Below, piece after piece: positions 23,008 to 23,159 of a stretch of DNA of 23,159 nucleotides (the stretch's first letter is position 1; each line of letters begins with the position of its first letter). The DNA is taken from the NCBI GenBank assembly GCA_002393095.1, contig DGII01000042.1, positions 1-23,159 on the forward strand, written 5' to 3'. This DNA comes from Lachnospiraceae bacterium UBA3826. Lineage in GTDB: Bacteria > Bacillota > Clostridia > Lachnospirales > Lachnospiraceae. The notes under the pieces were generated by a model. That model was not told where the DNA came from. It was given only the letters and a program-made list of their open reading frames with translations, and searched no databases. Position numbers and translations under genes: made by a program.

Positions 23008-23159
23008 ATGAGAAAGAAAATTCTGGCAGCTATTATGGCAATCACGATGGTAGCGCTCACAGCTTGCGGAAGTGCGGCAGCACCTGCAGCAGGCGGTTCA
23101 GGAAGTGCTTCATCAGGAGCTTCAGGCGGTGGCAAGAAGGTTGCGGTTGCAATGCCCAC
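23008..23159 (+). CDS. Sugar ABC transporter substrate-binding lipoprotein, N-terminal part (3' truncated)
   Basis: Fifty codons before the window ends, still open. The start has a textbook AGGAGG seven bases upstream. The product begins MRKKILAAIMAITMVALTAC, a lipoprotein signal with lipobox LTAC and Cys20 as lipid anchor. An Ala/Gly/Ser-rich linker leads to KKVAVAMP, the first beta strand typical of periplasmic-binding-protein-like sugar receptors (RbsB/ChvE type). It would deliver a sugar to an ABC importer encoded downstream; the sugar cannot be told. It begins a new transcription unit after whiA. Confidence 0.75.
   Translation, partial: MRKKILAAIMAITMVALTACGSAAAPAAGGSGSASSGASGGGKKVAVAMP

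Overview
The window looks like chromosomal DNA of a Gram-positive anaerobe of the Lachnospiraceae (a Butyrivibrio/Roseburia-like relative; I cannot name the species). The reasons are: strong GGAGG-type ribosome binding sites; the cluster hprK - ROK kinase - murB - rapZ - whiA; a PucR-type regulator beside an MsmK/UgpC-type sugar ATPase; a DUF4317 protein; a domain-permuted GH3 beta-glucosidase of the kind known from rumen Butyrivibrio and Ruminococcus; and a large-type SRP RNA.

Layout. (1) 1-3355: the C-terminal end of a sugar-ABC ATPase with its terminator, then a PucR-type regulator, an SPFH/band-7 membrane protein and a radical-SAM activase. (2) 3407-5355, minus strand: a visibly AT-richer two-gene cassette, an Abi_2/AbiF-like HEPN protein followed 25 nt later by a membrane-anchored Mrr-type nuclease. 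A promoter and a compact hairpin RNA lie directly in front of it. This is the best candidate for a defence or toxin-antitoxin system and the most interesting part of the window. (3) 5569-7435: tadA and a WG-repeat-like lipoprotein. (4) about 7503-7698: SRP RNA, followed by a cytoplasmic GH3 enzyme with reversed domain order. (5) 10648-14325: a YtrA-type GntR regulator, an ABC ATPase and a permease with a large non-membrane C-terminal region. A consensus promoter with a perfect 14-bp inverted repeat next to its -10 precedes them; a bidirectional terminator follows. (6) 14419-15660, minus: a DUF4317 protein. (7) 15808-22871: a tight housekeeping operon, cyclophilin - uvrC - hprK - ROK kinase - murB - rapZ - whiA, with gaps of -1 to 29 nt. 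(8) from 23008: the start of a sugar-binding lipoprotein gene, cut by the window end.

How the genes fit together: carbohydrate handling and its control run through the window (sugar ABC parts at both ends, PucR regulator, GH3 enzyme, HPr kinase, glucokinase-like ROK protein), mixed with cell-wall precursor synthesis (murB), its regulator RapZ, DNA repair (uvrC) and tRNA editing (tadA). The HEPN/Mrr cassette stands apart in strand, composition and content. I see no tRNA, rRNA, CRISPR array, transposase or integrase.
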